This document shows, piece by piece, positions 62,668 through 64,000 of a stretch of 64,000 nucleotides of DNA; position 1 is the first letter of the stretch; every line of letters begins with the position of its first letter. The stretch lies in contig NZ_CP037940.1 of the NCBI RefSeq assembly GCF_004358325.1, positions 1,860,001 to 1,924,000 of the forward strand, given 5' to 3'. This stretch comes from Periweissella cryptocerci. Its GTDB lineage: Bacteria > Bacillota > Bacilli > Lactobacillales > Lactobacillaceae. The position numbers and the translations under genes were made by a program. The notes beneath the pieces were generated by a model. It ran no database searches, was not told the DNA's origin, and saw only the letters and a program-made list of their open reading frames with translations.

Positions 62668-63630
62668 TTGAAAGAACAGATTTTACAATATTTGATGTTA
62701 CATGCGGATGGCTATGTTTCTGGTGCAGAATTAGCTACAGAATTACAGGTTAGTCGAAATACAATTTGGAAAACGATTCAGCAATTGAAGGACGCCGGTT
62801 ATCAGATTGAAAGCCAACACCGGGTTGGTTATCGTTATCGTGGTGGGAATGTATTGAACGCTACAACGATTAAGCAAGGACTACAGACTGACATCGCGGT
62901 TCAGGTGTTTAACACAATTGATTCCACGAATAAATTTGCTAAAAATTTGGCAGTGACGGCACCAACAAAACCGGTGGCGATTATCGCTAACGAGCAGACT
63001 GCTGGGTATGGGCGCCAAGGCCGAGCTTATTATAGCCCAGCAGATGATGGGTTGTACTTAAGTTTATTGTTGCCAATGCACGATGAGCGCTTGAATAGTG
63101 GCTTACTAACAACGGGCGTGGCAACGGCTGTGGCGGATACACTGGCAAAACTGTACCATGTGCAACCACAAATCAAGTGGGTCAATGATGTCATTGTTAA
63201 TCAGCATAAGGTTGTTGGTATCATGACTGAGGGAATTGCGGATTTAGAATCCGGTACCTTGAGCCATGTGATTATTGGCATTGGCTTGAATTTGACCAAT
63301 GTTGAATTTCCAACTGAATTAAGCCAAAAGGTGGGCTCGTTGGGTTTAGCTGATGTTGACCGGAATCAGTTAGCGACACAGCTATTAAACGCATTATTAA
63401 CGTTGGTAACAACGTATCAGACGGCGACATTCATGGCACGCTATCGAGAACTTTCGTTAGTGATTGGTCAAGAAGTTACCCTAAGTCGTTACGGGACAGA
63501 AATTAGCGGGCGCGTAACGGACATCGCAGATGATGGGGCGTTAATTCTAAACACAAAAGACGGCGCACAAAGCTTCACGAGTGGCGAAATTACTAAAGTC
63601 AATATCTTGAATGGGGAATATCATGGATAA
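62668..63630 (+). CDS. birA: Bifunctional biotin ligase and repressor
   Basis: 320 residues. N-terminal winged helix (1-60, VSRNTIWKTIQQLKDAGY), biotin-AMP binding GYGRQGR (113-119), KWVNDVIV, and a C-terminal SH3-like domain. It attaches biotin to carboxylases and, through the helix-turn-helix, represses biotin uptake genes. Start is TTG 62668, preceded by GGGGTGA. It overlaps bioY by 8 nt. Confidence 0.94.
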   Translation: MKEQILQYLMLHADGYVSGAELATELQVSRNTIWKTIQQLKDAGYQIESQHRVGYRYRGGNVLNATTIKQGLQTDIAVQVFNTIDSTNKFAKNLAVTAPTKPVAIIANEQTAGYGRQGRAYYSPADDGLYLSLLLPMHDERLNSGLLTTGVATAVADTLAKLYHVQPQIKWVNDVIVNQHKVVGIMTEGIADLESGTLSHVIIGIGLNLTNVEFPTELSQKVGSLGLADVDRNQLATQLLNALLTLVTTYQTATFMARYRELSLVIGQEVTLSRYGTEISGRVTDIADDGALILNTKDGAQSFTSGEITKVNILNGEYHG

Positions 63631-64000
63631 CACAAAAACAGCATCACAAAATAAATTACGTGGCCTGATCTTAGCGGCCGAATTTGCGGCACTATTAGGG
63701 ATTTTTTCACAGTTTACAATTCCGTTGAGCGTGGTGCCATTAACCGGGCAAACTTTAGCGCTTGGCTTGTTTGCCACTGTAGCAACACCATGGATTGCGA
63801 ATAGTGCCATCGCGGTATATCTATTACTAGGTGCGATTGGGATTCCTGTCTTTGCTGGGGGAAATGCCGGCTTACAAGTGTTGCTTGGACCTAATGGTGG
63901 CTACTTGTTCGGATTCTTCATTTATGCAATTATCGTCGGCTATCTGCTGAAGCTCTCAACCAAATGGTGGAATTTGGCCGTCGCTAACTTAATTGCGGCG
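63623..64000 (+). CDS. bioY: Biotin transporter BioY, 5' part (runs off window)
   Basis: 126 residues visible, starting MDNTKTASQNKLRGLILAAE. It overlaps the birA stop, so the two are coupled. BioY motifs TIPLSVVPLTGQTLA and LLGAIGIPVFAGGNAG are clear, with several membrane helices. S-component for biotin uptake with ECF modules, likely repressed by BirA. The 3' end is beyond the window. Confidence 0.93.
   Translation, partial: MDNTKTASQNKLRGLILAAEFAALLGIFSQFTIPLSVVPLTGQTLALGLFATVATPWIANSAIAVYLLLGAIGIPVFAGGNAGLQVLLGPNGGYLFGFFIYAIIVGYLLKLSTKWWNLAVANLIAA

Overview
The window looks like chromosome of a heterofermentative lactic acid bacterium of the Weissella/Leuconostoc/Periweissella part of the Lactobacillaceae. 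Supporting signs are a short NAD-type 6-phosphogluconate dehydrogenase beside a gluconate permease, a pyrG-murA-L31 gene order, many CcpA-type cre sites, GH1/PTS cellobiose genes, and aspartate in place of the MurA active-site cysteine. The genus is inference; no rRNA is present. No prophage, IS transposase or CRISPR array was seen.

Layout. 1-6.3 kb: end of pyrG, murA, ribosomal protein L31 type B, a membrane protein, pckA. 6.3-10 kb: gluconate module of an RpiR regulator divergent from gnd and gntP. 10-16 kb: intergenic sRNA candidate, CNNM/CorC protein, uppP, XpaC/TelA operon. 16.5-20 kb: MerR/dehydrogenase operon and two aldo/keto reductases with cre sites. 20.5-26 kb: a proline-rich surface stalk protein, adenine deaminase, GNAT, lipoteichoic acid synthase. 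26-35.5 kb: beta-glucoside/cellobiose utilisation (EIIB, EIIA, two phospho-beta-glucosidases, two ROK kinases, EIIC). 35.6-42 kb: tex, SprT-like protein, tRNA-Leu, aldo/keto reductase, and an NhaC-family transporter behind a tyrosine leader-peptide attenuator. 42-54 kb: secreted and hypothetical proteins, an ABC export system, MFS carrier plus M20 amidohydrolase, an OmpR-type two-component system, PgpA. 54-64 kb: cshA, acpS-alr-mazF, an Rgg-like regulator, a secreted protein behind a Rex-like site, DUF805, prolyl aminopeptidase, birA-bioY.

Most notable. (1) A ~142-nt minus-strand sRNA candidate (10220-10361) has three hairpins with C-rich loops, an intrinsic terminator, and four TTCAYA boxes spaced exactly 11 bp upstream, the architecture of an OmpR/PhoP-family target. 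(2) A 21-codon leader peptide with Tyr-Tyr-Tyr-Gly-Tyr precedes the NhaC gene, with mutually exclusive hairpins and a terminator that form a complete attenuation circuit; this predicts the transporter imports tyrosine. (3) A MITE-like repeat family with 23-bp terminal inverted repeats occurs at least 12 times in 64 kb, mostly 5-25 bp past intrinsic terminators. Its internal stems co-vary around a conserved loop, pointing to a structured RNA or DNA fold.

How the genes work together. The cellobiose genes form one catabolic unit joined by cre-controlled promoters: transport and phosphorylation by EIIA/EIIB/EIIC, cleavage by the GH1 enzymes, kinases for the freed sugar. RpiR operators fill the promoter spacers of both rpiR and gnd, linking gluconate uptake to the pentose phosphate entry point. 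acpS-alr-mazF and birA-bioY are compact housekeeping operons.
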